NCBI GenBank assembly: GCA_022494885.1 | Contig: JAGVSM010001680.1 | Span: 1 to 64,000 of the forward strand | Direction: 5' to 3' | Length of the DNA: 64,000 nt | Origin: Micrasema longulum | Lineage: Eukaryota > Arthropoda > Insecta > Trichoptera > Brachycentridae | Shown here: positions 20,430-31,739 of the stretch, piece by piece | How the letters are laid out: every line of letters starts with the position of its first letter | Numbering within the stretch: the stretch's first letter is position 1 | The notes under the pieces: generated by a model | Told to the model about the DNA's origin: nothing | The model's database searches: none | What the model saw: only the letters and a program-made list of their open reading frames with translations | Translations under genes and position numbers: made by a program

Positions 20430-20830
20430 GGACGTTCAGAATGGTGAATGTTACACAGTGTGTAAAGATTGGGTTGTGGTCCTATGGTTAGTGTCTCGGA
20501 CTCACTCTATCGAATCCCACTCTACCCCAACTCGATTCCATTTTCTAATAGTGAGTTATTTACAACTCAAAATTAAATATTTGGGTTAATCACAAGAACG
20601 CAAATATTTCTTTTTTTCTAAAAATAAAAAAAGGAGTCACTTAAATCAGCCATTGACAGGTAATAAGCCCTGTAAATGCCTAGACTTCCATATTCCACAT
20701 TCAAAAATGTTTTCCTTCATTGTTGCAATAAAATTTCATCTTTATGACTCCCAAGGAATCCAGCTTTGTCTTCAAACATTTAGACATACGCAAAATACTG
20801 TTAATAATTTATAATGAAATTCCACGATAT
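20430..20830 (+). mobile_element. Family J copy carrying a SINE A insertion
   Basis: The left piece (to 20468) reads AGAATGGTGAATGTTACACA, GTGTGTAAAG. The right piece (from 20635) reads CACTTAAATCAGCC, TGACAGGTAATAAGCCCTGT, AAATGCCTAGACTTCCATAT. Together they are continuous with the intact 51.6-kb arm. The SINE A copy at 20470-20630 lies between. Confidence 0.75.
20470..20630 (+). mobile_element. SINE A copy nested in family J
   Basis: GGGTTGTGGTCCTATGGTTA, then a deletion in the middle of the head, ATCGAATCCCACTCTACCCC, body TAGTGAGTTATTTACAACTC and an A-rich end. It is younger than the family J copy it interrupts. Confidence 0.8.
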
Positions 20831-20930
20831 TCCATGACATTTTGTTATCTAATTTTGATGTTTTGTTTTCTTTTCTTAACTTATTCCGTTGCTTGGATTA
20901 TATAAACTTAACACGATAAAAGTTTCTATC

Positions 20931-21354
20931 AACAAGGAAGTTCATTGCTAAGGGAAATCAGGTAAAAATAAGTTTTTTTACACGCGGTAAAAATTGAAGC
21001 ATTGTATTACGAAATTTCTCGAAAACATACGAAAAAATAAAAAATGATTTCAATAAAAATTAACTGCTTTGATAGTTCATATACGTCACGAATTCTTAAG
21101 AATCAACCAATAATAACATGTTTTGATAGATCTCTAAACGGGGATTGGTGAGTTGGCTTCCCGTAGGTTTCTGAGAAGCCAATCAGCAGAACTCATCGAC
21201 TAGTACTTGTGACGTCACAGACGGAGTACTTTCAAAATTTCGAAACTTAAAAAAATCATAGCGCTGATATTACGTTAGATAAAAAAAAAATCGCTTGGTT
21301 TAATAGTGTAGTAACAAATAAAAAAACATCGAAAAACTACTGAACTTCCTCATT
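20931..21354. mobile_element. Family K MITE
   Basis: The left end is AAGGAAGTTCATTG and the right end complement is AATGAGGAAGTTCAGT. The inner blocks TTACACGCGGTAAAAATTGA, GATTGGTGAGTTGGCTTCCC, GTGACGTCACAGACGGAGTA and ATAGCGCTGATA recur, in complement, at 51841-52220 and 55833-56221. There is no ORF. The length of about 420 bp and the matching ends suggest a non-autonomous DNA transposon. Confidence 0.7.
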
Positions 21355-21544
21355 TGGCTCATGATGATTACAAACCCTTGTGTGGCTATGATCTATGATG
21401 TCACATAAGCCTATATTAAAAACAATACACTTGATATATTTTTCATATTAAAAAAAAATAATGTCGTATATTAAAAAGGCATTTTCCAGCGATCTTTTAA
21501 GAGTCAATATTTCCAACACTGCAAAATTAGTTTCAACCTCCACC

Positions 21545-21612
21545 AACAATCGTTGGACTGATCACAATAACTTCATGTAACAGTTGATCAAAGTACGCTG
21601 CATTTAGTGTTC
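21545..21612 (+). mobile_element. SINE B fragment
   Basis: Only GGACTGATCACAATAACTTC, ATGTAACAGTTGATCAAAGT and ACGCTGCATTT of the body remain. Confidence 0.5.
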
Positions 21613-21839
21613 CAATTTGGTGTCCTTTGCCCCGTCTGGTGTTGGTTTAAAATGAATTAAAATGCAGCAAGAACATGTTAAATGTAAGCGCCCCATAATG
21701 TTTTGTGATATTATATAAGTTGGTTGAAAGCAGCATGGTCCGTTGTGCGTTGTAATATTGTAAAAGAACAAACACAATTCATTCAAAGCTTCTTCTCCGT
21801 CTCCCTTATAAACCGATATACATTGTTCCGATTACTCCT

Positions 21840-22100
21840 TTACCGGCCCAACATCCATTGTGGCTCTGCAGGACGTGAATATCCACCCAATGCGCAAAGC
21901 TCGGGTGGGAACTACCAGGGCTAAGGATCTACCGACTGTAATCAAACACCCCTTCCGGTGAGAGCCATTCATGCGCCTTTGTAGTTCGAACTGATTGCAA
22001 AAAAAGAGGCGTATCTACACGACAAACGATGGGTTTTGTGACGGGCGTTCAATGAAATCACGCGGAGCAGGAACACGCCGTAAAATGATGGGTGCGCTCC
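21840..22100. other. GC-balanced stretch, unassigned
   Basis: About 260 bp is close to half GC (CCATTGTGGCTCTGCAGGAC, CTCGGGTGGGAACTACCAGG, GAGCAGGAACACGCCG), unlike its flanks, but it has no sustained ORF or recognised repeat. It leads directly into the family L repeat. Confidence 0.35.
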
Positions 22101-22102
22101 AC

Positions 22103-22215
22103 TTTTTGTGATGTCTGTGAGATTTATTGATAAAGATGACAATCATCTGATATTTCCGACGTCATCTGAATACTGATCACCCGTTTGTAAAAACGTGAAA
22201 TAGATACTTCAGAAA
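22103..22215 (+). repeat. Family L repeat
   Basis: TTGTGATGTCTGTGAGATTT, TGATAAAGATGACAATCATC and TTGTAAAAACGTGAAATAGA, in the same order as 9299-9418. Confidence 0.65.
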
Positions 22216-22275
22216 CCAATTTTTACATGAATAAATTCACTGACTAAGTGGTGTCGAAAATCCTAATGATCAAAC

Positions 22276-22700
22276 CTACGTACAATCTTTATATATATAA
22301 CTCTGTACGTGTGATGTCACTAAACTCGTCCTAAACGGCTTTACCGATTTACGTGCGGCTTTCAGCAAAATGAAGATCTTTGCACTGAGCGTGTTCGTAG
22401 GTATTAGAATTTTTAATCGAAGCCGTAGAAAAAAAGTTAGAAGCATAAATCTATTTTTCATCGATCTACCAGAGTTGCATTCGACTAGAATGCGTATACA
22501 AAAAAAATGGAAAGATGTTGTTTTTTTGTGTTACTAAAGTTTGTTTTTGCATGTTTACAAGCAACATTCGCTTTTTATAGATTCTAATCGGATTCTTTCC
22601 TTACATTCCTTATAATTTCTTCCCATTTATTTGTTTATACTGAATTTTTGGTAATACTAAAATAATATTAACTGATATTCAATACATTTTCGAAAATCGC
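22276..22700 (-). mobile_element. RTE-like repeat (family N), 3' part
   Basis: Complement of 13635-14002, including the TATATA-type tail at the left (CTTTATATATATAACTCTGT) and CTAAACGGCTTTACCGATTT. The 61-codon ORF on this strand is repeat read-through. Confidence 0.7.
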
Positions 22701-22811
22701 ATTGATGGAAATCACATTGATAAATAAAGTGCACACCTGTTGGTGAGAAGAGCCCAGTTTGACATTTTCAAAAAGAATCCTATGTTTGAAAATGGATTGT
22801 TTTATGTTTTG

Positions 22812-23085
22812 AAACTCAACTATTGTATAGTGGTTGACGCGTTCGTCTACAACTCTTGGGTCCTGGGTTCGATGGCGGGCTAGACGTAAAATGTTGATTT
22901 AAAAGGTTTTTTGAACTGCAATATTTCATTGTTCCTGGACTGTCATCTGAAGCGTAAGACTAATGAACTTACTTTCGAGTTTCAGGTAATCGAATTACAT
23001 TGCATTTGGTATACAAATTCAGTGCCCTATACACCACTGAGTGCGGGAAGGGGGGGGGGGTAATGAGGATGATGATGATGACGAT
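22812..23085 (+). mobile_element. SINE B copy
   Basis: Head TATTGTATAGTGGTTGACGC, B box GGGTTCGAT, body CCTGGACTGTCATCTGAAGC, 3' end CCCTATACACCACTGAGTGC, a run of ten G and a GATGATGATGATGACG tail. Confidence 0.85.
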
Positions 23086-23103
23086 CGTATTGTGAAGAGG
23101 GGG

Positions 23104-23300
23104 TATGGAAGAAGGTTATGAAAAATACACCACAACACTCAGACCAATTGACAAAAAAATCTTAATTGGATTTTTTCTCGCAACTGCCGGGAAACGAACA
23201 CGCGCCGCCAGTTTCACAGTCAGCAGTTTATTCAACTATCTGAGTGACCAAGAAGCGCTCCTGATGTTACAGTGCAGTGCCCTATGCATCGTAAGGTACA
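23104..23300 (-). mobile_element. SINE C copy
   Basis: Shares GAAGAAGGTTATGAAAAATA, CACTCAGACCAATT, CAACTGCCGGGAAACGAACA and TTTCACAGTCAGCAG with 56285-56462. Read on the minus strand the right part is tRNA-like. The 91-codon plus ORF over it is incidental. Confidence 0.6.
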
Positions 23301-23399
23301 AATTGAATTTAAAAGAAGAAATAAGGATATTTGGTACGTTTTGTAAACATTTTTCGCCACAAACATTAAACTATTCATAAAAAGCTTTTATGCGCATTA

Positions 23400-24230
23400 T
23401 TCGGCAACATTTAGTAATTTGTAAGATTTTAGATTGGCCAATGTGTTTTTAAACAACATTTACAGCTCAAATAAAACGTGAAGTTAGCACCAGCAACACA
23501 TGTATATATTTCTTAATCTGTTTTAAATTTCGTAAGTAGCTGGGAATGTAGTTGGATAATGTTTGTTAGCGACAGCACGTACGCATTATACACGAGATAA
23601 AATCATGCGCAGTATGAAAATTTTGAAATTAAACTTTTTACGACCGAACATCATGAAAGCTTCAATGCCGGAATGTATGTGCTGAGGTTTAGGGTACCGG
23701 AGCTTTTATTCCCAGAGGTTACCTTCATATCCTCTAAACACGAAAGGTCACCAAAGGAACTCCGTGGTAATTAATCAACACCATTACACTAATTATAGGG
23801 TTTACAGTTTCGACTGAAACAAAAAATTGTTTGCGGTACGTGTCAGAAAAGGAATATTTATTGTTAGGGAAGGTAAATTCTTCTCGAATTTAACAAAAAC
23901 AATATGTTGTAAATTACTTTAATTTACTTCATAAACAGTTCGTGTAACTAGAATATTGCTTATCACTTATCACGCTTCTTGAGTACGTATTTAACAGAAG
24001 TTACTTCAACTGAAAATAAAAGTTTGAATCAAATAACTTTACTACGGATTATAAAGGAATTAAGACTATTAAAGTTCATACATAATCTTTACGTGTAAAT
24101 GTTTATAAAATACATAAAAATTCCTCCAAACCTAATTAATAGCGTTTTGTAAAATTTAGTTTTTTTACCATTTGTTTTTAAAGCCGACATTTATTATGCT
24201 ATTAAATCCAGTCACTCGTAAAAGTTATGA
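23400..24230. other. AT-rich gap
   Basis: No ORF or repeat recognised beyond short AT-rich runs. Confidence 0.5.
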
Positions 24231-24232
24231 AT

Positions 24233-24358
24233 AAAAGTGGAATAAAAATATAGACGTATTTTAATTATTATAATTTAAATGCGGTTCCACCAAAAAATGT
24301 TAGTAGAAAAACTAAAAACTTAATAATAAAAATACGTATATAGTTTTATTCCACTTTT
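24233..24358. mobile_element. Family O palindromic MITE
   Basis: Both ends read inward AAAAGTGGAATAAAA then AT(A)TA(G/T)ACGTATTTT, giving arms of about 38 bp. The centre has CGGTTCCACCAAAAAATG. A second, left-arm copy follows at 24416 and is itself split by a LINE. Confidence 0.7.
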
Positions 24359-24415
24359 TTTTCCACCAGTCTGACGATGTCGGTCACTGGTAAAAATTAA
24401 AAAAAAAAATGTTTA

Positions 24416-24940
24416 AATAAAAGTGGAATAAAACTATATCTTCTTTCTGTGCCATATCAGGTCTCCCCGACGTTGGCGATCACTCTAGAGTAGGCATTCC
24501 GGTCCTGCGCCAACTGGAACAGCGCCTCGACCCCACGCACTCCCGTCCAGTCGCGGATGTTTCTCAGCCAGGACATATGTCGCCTTCCAACCCCACGCTT
24601 TCCCTCGATCTTTCCCATCATAATAAGCTGTAGAAGCGTATATTTGCTTCCGCGCATAATATGGCCCAGATATGCGAGTTTTCTCTGTTTTATTGAGGAC
24701 AGTAGTTCTTTTTCGGCACTGGCTCATCTCAACACCTCCACGTTGGTCACTAAATCTGTCCACGGGATTTTCAGCATTCTCCGGTGAAGCCACATTTCAA
24801 AAGCCTCTAATCGGTTCATGGAGTTCACCTTGAGAGTCCATGTTTCTATATAAAACTATATACGTATTTTTATTGTTATAATTAAAATGCAGTTCCACCA
24901 AGAAATGACAGTAGAAAAACTCAATTCATTCCAAATTTAT
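24416..24940 (+). mobile_element. Family O second copy, split by LINE insertion
   Basis: AATAAAAGTGGAATAAAACT is interrupted after ATAAAACTATAT (24428-24439) and resumes after a second ATAAAACTATAT (24850-24861) with ACGTATTTTTATTGTTATAA and CAGTTCCACCAAGAAATGAC. The continuity across the gap mirrors the intact copy at 24233-24358. Confidence 0.8.
24440..24849 (-). pseudogene. 5'-truncated non-LTR retrotransposon with 12-bp target duplication
   Basis: On the minus strand a 66-codon frame reads MRGSKYTLLQLIMMGKIEGK then RGVGRRHMSWLRNIRDWTGV and FQLAQDRNAY..VIANVGET. This is the standard C-terminal tail of a group of insect endonuclease/reverse transcriptases (RG.KY.LLQLI..GKI.GKRG.GR). The upstream frame continues in another register, so there is a frameshift. 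The 12-bp direct repeat ATAAAACTATAT on both sides and the 3' end at the left (GAAGAAAG-type tail on the minus strand) mark a classic target-primed insertion. The same tail occurs in the 34.1-kb remnant. Confidence 0.9.
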
Positions 24941-25134
24941 TATTATACTAGTTTTTATATAAATATGAAAATCTAAAATAGGTGTTATGCGTAAGTTGGA
25001 TGATTAAATAGCGTCATTTTCATGAAAATCACGTCAGGCGCGCCGTAGGTTCAACAAATATCCCAAAACGTCTTGCATGAACGAGCTCGTGAACGGTTGG
25101 GATTTTGATGTTTTTACTGTTGGTTTGTGATATA

Positions 25135-25372
25135 AATTTTGATTGCGATTTAACACCATTGGATTATTTCCTACGGGGTTAAGTTAAGTCTATGATCTGT
25201 GGAAACAAATTATGAACTCCTGAAGCATTGGAAGTCAATATAACACGCATTTTTTCGGAAATAACGCCGGATTTGTTGGAAAACGTGGTTGAAAATTGGA
25301 CCGACAGAATGCGCTATGTAACCGCTAGTAGCGAAGGACATTATGTATTTTCATTACTTCGATCACACTAAA
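25135..25372 (+). pseudogene. IS630/mariner-type transposase C-terminal remnant
   Basis: The frame reads CDLTPLDYFLRG then a stop where the family has a short continuation, VKSMICGNK, another stop, and LEVNITRIFSEITPDLLENV, VENWTDRMRYVTASSEGHYV, to a stop at 25370. The D-L-x-P-x-D-x-F-L-W-G motif (W replaced by R here) holds one acidic catalytic residue, and A.E..I...I..I.P.....V..NW..R...C....G.H is the usual tail. At least two in-frame stops make it dead. Confidence 0.75.
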
Positions 25373-25399
25373 ATCAAACGCATTCGAACAAATATTATT

Positions 25400-26770
25400 T
25401 TATATCAATTTAAACTTATATCGCACTTAATATAACACCCGATACCGACTTGTATTAATGATTGAACATTTTTCCTTTCAATACAATCTTACCTCTCATT
25501 CAACGCACATACTTATTTTTACAGTACACATTTTTTTATTTTTTTTATATCTATTTGGACCCTTGTATTTACCAGCCGTTTTTCTGTATTCGCATCCTTA
25601 GTATTTGTGGTTTTTGTTTGTCTTGGAAATGGGATTTTTGATAACTGATTTTGGTTTATTACCTTTATGAGTCCAATCACCATTGTTGCAAAGTTCAAGA
25701 ACAATGGCGCGCGATAACTACTTTTAACTACAGTGTGGATATCTGTTAAGGATATTTCATCTTTCCTGCATTCTGCTTAAAGATTATAATACACATTTTT
25801 ATAACATAACCGACTGACTCTAATTTTTTTATGTGTAAAATTTACAAAAAGTAATGTAAAGATTTCCATGGTAATATTCTTATGCGCAAGAATCTAATAA
25901 ATTATATTTTAGTAGCAAAACATTTTGAATCTAATGTAATTTCTTTGCATTTCGAACGCAATAAATAACTCCGAGTTCGCGATGGGCGAGAACAAGTCTG
26001 TATAAAGTAATCGCTTCCCAAACAAGTAACAATGACATTATTCTAAAAGCATTTTGTGTTGGGAGTAGATATGTATATTGTGTTAATAAAAGTTTACCAA
26101 CACAACATGTAGCCATTGTGAAGAACAATCGGACGGAGGATTCCCGCAGATTTATGGAGTAAGTAGGATTATCGTCGACAAAAGAAGAAAGCTGTTACAG
26201 GGGTTTGAACATACTAGAATTTTATCCCTTAATGCTGGGAAATTATGAAACACTAAACTAACAATAACTACATTTAAATACTTACGTATCAGTAGCACAA
26301 CTTTTAAATTATGCTGCTATTATTTGTACATGCATATATTATAATGACGTTTTTGGACCTTCATGAACGTACCTACAGTTTTTCCACCGCATACCGCACA
26401 CGGCATCCGAGGACGTAATGTTAGTCTCATCGGCGGCACTCACGTACAAATAAAGATTACTCGTCACCGAACGAGAGAATCTTCCCAAAAATACTCTGTC
26501 TGGAAGCAGACAAGATAGATTTTTTCTTCCCGAATGATCTGTAGGTACTGAAATCTTATATTCTGATACTGGTCAATAATAATCGATAATTATCATGTTT
26601 TCTCTAGACATTTCTAGATAAATTTGATAAAAATATCAGGGGTTAGTTTTATAATTTTGTTTAAAGTAGGTCAAAAAAATTAGTCATTCCGCGCCCTTAA
26701 CATTGGCTTACGGTTTACCCAATATCTTTTTTAATAACCAAACTAAACGCCATTCAAAAATACACACAAA
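25400..26770. other. Mixed gap, no gene assigned
   Basis: AT-rich for the most part. 26355-26550 is GC-balanced (CCGCATACCGCACACGGCAT, CATCGGCGGCACTCACGTAC) and may be a gene or element relic, but stops occur in each frame tried. Confidence 0.4.
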
Positions 26771-26771
26771 C

Positions 26772-26835
26772 TACTACTACTACTACCATCACGCCATTTA
26801 ACGTAGGGGTAGGCAGAGAGAATGGACCATAATCG
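26772..26835 (-). pseudogene. Family E LINE 3'-end fragment
   Basis: CTACTACTACTACTACCATC, ACGCCATTTAACGTAGGGGT and AGGCAGAGAGAATGGACC are the complement of a LINE 3' end, equal to 14655-14712 and 35822-35865. The (CTA)n run is the 3' simple repeat. Confidence 0.6.
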
Positions 26836-26839
26836 ATAT

Positions 26840-27890
26840 ATTAAGAAAATATACAATTTATGATAAAACGAAATAAAAAAGAGTCAACTTGTGTTCTTAT
26901 GATTATTTTAGTAAATTAGTATCTAAGAATCGTTTATCATGGAACGCATTTTCATTAAACATTTAGTGGATAGGGTACCGTTTCCCACAAGTACAGGGGA
27001 AGAGGGAAAAGGAGGCAACCCTCTCTGAGGGTGTCCTTCATCCCAGGGGGTTATAATTCAATAACTGAACATAAATAATAACGCGCGACACCCGAAAATG
27101 GGAATTAACCAGAGAAAATTGTTATAACGCTGTTTCTACATCACAATGAGGGCGCGATGTTTGGGGAGGTTCAGTCCATAGAGTAAATTACAGGTTGGGA
27201 GAATCGAGATTTTTTCAGAAGCTTTCAGAAGCCACGTGACCTATTGCCGCGTTTTTTTCCGACTGTATTTTTAAATGGATAACAAAACGAACTAAAGAAC
27301 GGGTGCACCTAGTTTGAATTGTATTTATTGTAACGGTTTTATTTATGGGTTGACCTGATTTTATTTATTCAGGATATAATGTACATATTATGTACATACA
27401 TACATATGTATGTACGTGGGGTAAAGAAGGAGCCTTTATTGTATATTAAAATAATTTTAACTAAAATGAAAAATCTCTCTCTGAATCGAATATGTTAGTC
27501 GAGACATTTTTTAAAGCGCAATTTTTTTTTACATGTAATTATATTGATAGCAATTTAACTACATTATTACGTTTTTTAAATGCTCTTTTTTCCAATAAAA
27601 AAGACAGGCTCTTGTACTAGAAGGATTTACGTTGACTTAATACTAAAGTATTTTAATTAACCAAAATATAATAAAACTAACGTAATAAAAATGTAATATC
27701 CGATTATTAATATTCTTAATACATCAAGCGGTTTTTTTGCCGGTATTCCTTTAATTACATAAATAAATACAATGCAACACTTTAGAAATAAATAAAATCG
27801 CAAATAAATTCTTTTTTACTCAAAATACCTATATTGAAAAAATGAGAACAATAATTGTATAAAAATAAATTATACTAAATAAATTTAAAC
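26840..27890. other. Gap with an 18-bp palindrome
   Basis: Mostly AT-rich. Includes the perfect palindrome TACATACATATGTATGTA at 27397-27414 in a TACA-rich tract, and a GC-balanced patch at 26985-27180 with no ORF of note. Confidence 0.45.
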
Positions 27891-27899
27891 AGGAATTCT

Positions 27900-28215
27900 A
27901 TCTACGTGGGTTTAAAATAAATTTAAAAAATTAATTTAAAAAATTTTAATGACCTGATAGTTTTAATAATTTTAAGTTTATTAGAGACATTATTATGATT
28001 CTGTATTCCTAAGAAAATAAAACCATTTTGACCATGGCTTGTGTGAAATTTAGGAATGATATTATTTTAGTATTTGATTGACTTATTCATCTCAAATTAG
28101 TTTATTTATTCTTCTTTGTAAATTTGTAAAAAATTATTTATTTTGTGAATAGTGTCTACCCTAACGTATGAACTTTAAATAATTTACACAAATTTTCCTT
28201 ATTATATTATTATTA
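27900..28215 (-). pseudogene. LINE 3' fragment related to the 43.2-kb remnant
   Basis: AAAACCATTTTGACCATGGC, TTGTGTGAAATTTAGGAATG, TTGATTGACTTATTCATCTC and TGTCTACCCTAACGTATGAA parallel 43450-43640 block by block. The coding part is too decayed to read. Confidence 0.55.
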
Positions 28216-28633
28216 GTAACTTATAAAAAATATGTATAAATATGAATTGTAATTATTATTTCTATGTAAAACATTTTCGCTCAATAGCTGAAATGCACTT
28301 AACTCAGTAAAAATGAAACTTTTCTATTGAAATATACAAATAAATGCATTTATATTAATTTATACTAATTTTGTACAAGAAACATTTTAAAATATCAAAT
28401 ATTATGTATAATTCTGTGATTGAAGCATGTGAAATTGTATCGACAAATATTTACAAATCGTACATATTTTTTAATGTATAGGTATGTCTTTGTTGAGTTA
28501 CCTAATAAAATAAAATAAAATAAATGCGTATTTACATATTACATTTACATACTTACATTATATGAATTAAGCAATTAATTATGGAGCTATATGCAAAATC
28601 AATCAATTCAGTGATGCAAACAAAGTGTGAATC
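28216..28633. other. AT-rich gap
   Basis: No feature recognised. Ends with a short (AAATA)n tract near 28505. Confidence 0.5.
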
Positions 28634-28795
28634 GGGTTGTGGTCCCGTGGCTAGTGCATCAAAGGTCCGTGGTTCAAATCTCACTCTACCCCAACTTGAT
28701 TCCCATTTTCTAATAGTGAGTTATTTACAACTCGTTGAAAATGGCCCTCAAAATAAAATATTTTGGTAAATCATAATAACGCAAATATCTCGTAT
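28634..28795 (+). mobile_element. SINE A copy
   Basis: GGGTTGTGGTCCCGTGGCTA, a deletion in the head, GGTCCGTGGTTCAAATCTCA, body TAGTGAGTTATTTACAACTC, GGCCCTCAAAATAAAATA, with an A-rich end at 28799-28811. Confidence 0.85.
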
Positions 28796-28811
28796 CTACA
28801 AAAAAAAAAAC

Positions 28812-29635
28812 TCAAATAATAGTAGGTATCTACGCTCTATTACAATGTTAATAATTCCTTATTTTTAAGTTAAAAACAATTGAATTTATTATCATTAAAT
28901 TTACCCACGTGTGTTTCAGAGCAGATTTTCAAAATGTTAAATAGGTCATTAAAATAATTACAAATTATCCATGTGCAAAAAGCGTTACACGTTATTGTGC
29001 CCATAAATATTATTTCTATGAATTTATTCAAATAAGTTAGTTAGTTAGTTTGATACTGCCTATTTGTTTTAGAAGAAGAAGATTCGTTGCATGCGATACG
29101 CCTAATGAAGTCTAATATAAGGGTGTAAGTACTTACCTAGATATAAACAAATTAAAACGCTATTTTTCTAATTAAAATTATCATGTTTTTAGGATTTATA
29201 GTGACGTTTTCTTAATTAAATATTACCGTAATCTTTACCATACTTATCGAGCATTGATCACGGTATAATTTTAAATCTTTTCCATGGCACAAATTAATTA
29301 AAGACGAGAACGCCGTGTTACCGATGAATTTTATTCTGACTACGTTTGTCCCGCCTACATTTAATTTCTTTTTTGTGTAGCTTAAAATCTCTCTCCGTGT
29401 CGATTTTTTTCGATTAAAACTACACAATTTTATCGCAAGCAATTTTATTGTAGCTTAGATTAATTAATTGAAACATGTAGGCAGGTAGTTATTATCGAAA
29501 GAAACAACTTATAACTGAATTAGATTTTTAGTAATTCTTTGTGAATTTAATTAAAATATATAATCTAATGATGTAACCGTGTAACGTAGAATTTATATGG
29601 AAAGTGTGTTTTTATATTCCATTTTTTTTGTAACG
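28812..29635. other. AT-rich gap
   Basis: Nothing recognised except a (TTAG)n run at 29035-29050. A 76-codon minus ORF (29212-29442) has no motif and is not called. Confidence 0.45.
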
Positions 29636-29880
29636 CGCCGACTATTTGTCCGACTCGTAGTCAAATGATCAACCTACCATGGAAGAGGTCTCGGGTTCGA
29701 TTCCGTACATGGTCGATGTGGAATATTTTTTAAATAAGGTGTTTTTAGATTATTTCATAGTCCCTAGACTGGCACCTGAAGCTAAAGATGGATCATCTTA
29801 CCTCCATGTAACATAAATGATTATGATTCGCGGGGGTTGGTGTACCAATGCAGTATCTTGTGCATCATTATCTGGAATGT
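29636..29880 (+). mobile_element. SINE B copy
   Basis: Head with AACCTACCATGGAAGAGGTC and TCGGGTTCGATTCC, body ACTGGCACCTGAAGCTAAAG, GATCATCTTACCTCCATGTA, 3' end CAGTATCTTGTGCATCATTA. The GATGATG tail is missing. Confidence 0.85.
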
Positions 29881-30105
29881 ATGACCGTGGTTTCAATTTG
29901 TAACTAACACGGTATTTCTTCACTGTCATGCTGGGAAACTAAAACAAGAAGGTTTTGACATATGATTGATCAAAAATATTCAATTTTCTAACTCAATACA
30001 TGTAGATTCCCTACGGTACTATTCTGAGCCGCTCTCGAGGCCGTAGAAAACACTTTTATCTCGCTCATTTACATACAAAACACTTCAGATAAAACTGTTT
30101 TTACA

Positions 30106-30216
30106 GCTGCGAGAGCGTTTGGAATATCACCCTTGGCACACCATTTTCATAAAACAGGGACGAACCGTGTATAGAAGCGATTATGCACAGCTTACCATTA
30201 TATTTGACCAACAATA
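30106..30216 (+). CDS. Weak candidate for a terminal exon
   Basis: A good acceptor (ACTGTTTTTACAG) is followed directly by an open frame of about 36 codons, LRERLEYHPWHTIFIKQG and RTVYRSDYAQLTIIFDQQ, then TAA, with AATAAA-type words downstream near 30252. The frame is blocked by a stop just upstream of the acceptor, so only splicing would make it coding. No family is recognised and no upstream partner exon in a matching phase is known. It may be chance. Confidence 0.18.
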
Positions 30217-30219
30217 ATA

Positions 30220-31405
30220 ATGTTTTATTGTAACTTTATTTACAGAAAAACTAATAAATAATTAACATTTATTTTAAATCATTTCTATCGTTTGTAAATT
30301 TTATCCTAATCTAAATATAAATTTTAATAAAGCGCGCCCAGCGCCTGCGGTGGGCTAAGAAACTAGCCGATTATTCCAGATTATTTTTTCATACAAATAA
30401 GTATACTATATTTTGAATGTACTAACCCTAGTGCGGGTTTTTTTCCCTAGATTAAACTTGCAGATTACACAAATTATTTGAGTATTCTTGATTTGGAAAA
30501 AAAGTATTTCAAACATTATTTCTTAAAGACTATTTTTTTTTGAGATGGTGCTTTTGACATAAGACTATAATTACTTTCATGCGTCATATTGCAAGGCCTA
30601 TAGCACTCCACGTGGCCGTTTTTAGCACTAGTAATTACTAGAACAATGCGGCCAGTTGACATTTCAATTGAATACCTAATATCGACTGAATTTGAGTGGT
30701 GTTTTTTTATTATTTTTTAATGAATTATATATGAAATTAATGGATAATATATCTATATAATTTGATATATCACGAAGTTACATCGTTTGAGTTGATTTCA
30801 TGGATGAGAGTTGTTGTATCACACAGAACCACAGAAAAATATCAATTTATAGTTTATATTACTTACATTTTATTATGTACCTTCGATGTAGGTACAAATA
30901 TATATTATACTTTTTATAGCTAACCTGTAAATAAAATCACCATTCGCCACTGGTATGAAATATGCGTACCTATTTATGCAATTAATTAATAAAATAAAAT
31001 ACCAAATACTGCTGTGAGGGGTACAACAAAAGATTTTAAAGTTTCTAAATGTTGTTCTTTATCAAGCACATCTTGTTTTGCCGTCTTTGTTTTAGATGGC
31101 AAAATATGATACGTCAAATATATTTTGTTTTGTCAACCATTACTCTATGTATAAAGACGGTATATCATGTCTGTTAAAAAATGGCTAAATATGGTATGTG
31201 AAAAATTTATTTTGTATTTTGGCGTCTATGTTTTACATGGCAAAAAGTAGAAATTTTCCATTATTTAAATAAATATGCCATAGTGAAAAAAAATCCTCGA
31301 GAAACAAACGGTCAATGCATGTACTGACACTAGAATTAGGCCCGTAAACTAAAATCCTGATTTTTTTGGAGCCCATCATTAAATTAAAAGAAATATTTGC
31401 GATTC
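30220..31405. other. AT-rich gap with local repeats
   Basis: 31060-31250 contains repeated words (GATGGCAAAATATGATACGT, AATGGCTAAATATGGTATGT, ACATGGCAAAAAGTAG), a small degenerate duplication. No ORF of note. Confidence 0.45.
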
Positions 31406-31407
31406 TA

Positions 31408-31520
31408 TGGCTAACCCAAATATTTATTTTTTAGGGGCAATTTTCATCGAGTTGTAAAAAACTTACTACTAGAGTTGTGATAGACTGGGGTTCGAACACT
31501 ACCAATAGAAACACAACCCA
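31408..31520 (-). mobile_element. SINE A copy, truncated
   Basis: CTAACCCAAATATTTATTTT, CATCGAGTTGTAAAAAACTT, GGGGTTCGAAC and the head end ACACAACCCA are present. The middle of the head is degraded. Confidence 0.65.
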
Positions 31521-31565
31521 GTTCTCAGCTTTCACTGTCGTTTCCCTATCCACTCCCACTATATT

Positions 31566-31735
31566 TGCACTTCATTACAGATAAAGCGATCAGTCTAAAG
31601 CTCCAGTAGCCAGTCAAGGAACATTAAAATACTGCAGCAAAGAACCACCTTCAAAACCAATATTTCACATCTACCCCGAAAGGAATCGAATCTTGGATCT
31701 CGAGCATCCACCACCATACGAGTAGGACTTATCTA
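31566..31735 (-). mobile_element. SINE B copy, diverged
   Basis: Reversed: CTTCATTACAGATAAAGCGA, TCAGTCTAAAGCTCCAGTAG, CCAGTCAAGGAAC, then the B-box complement GAATCGAATCTTGGATCTCG. Both ends are worn. Confidence 0.6.
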
Positions 31736-31739
31736 TACT

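Noticed and set aside
27391..27420. Regulatory palindrome TACATACATATGTATGTA
   Set aside because: It lies in a TACA-rich simple tract, where such palindromes arise by chance.
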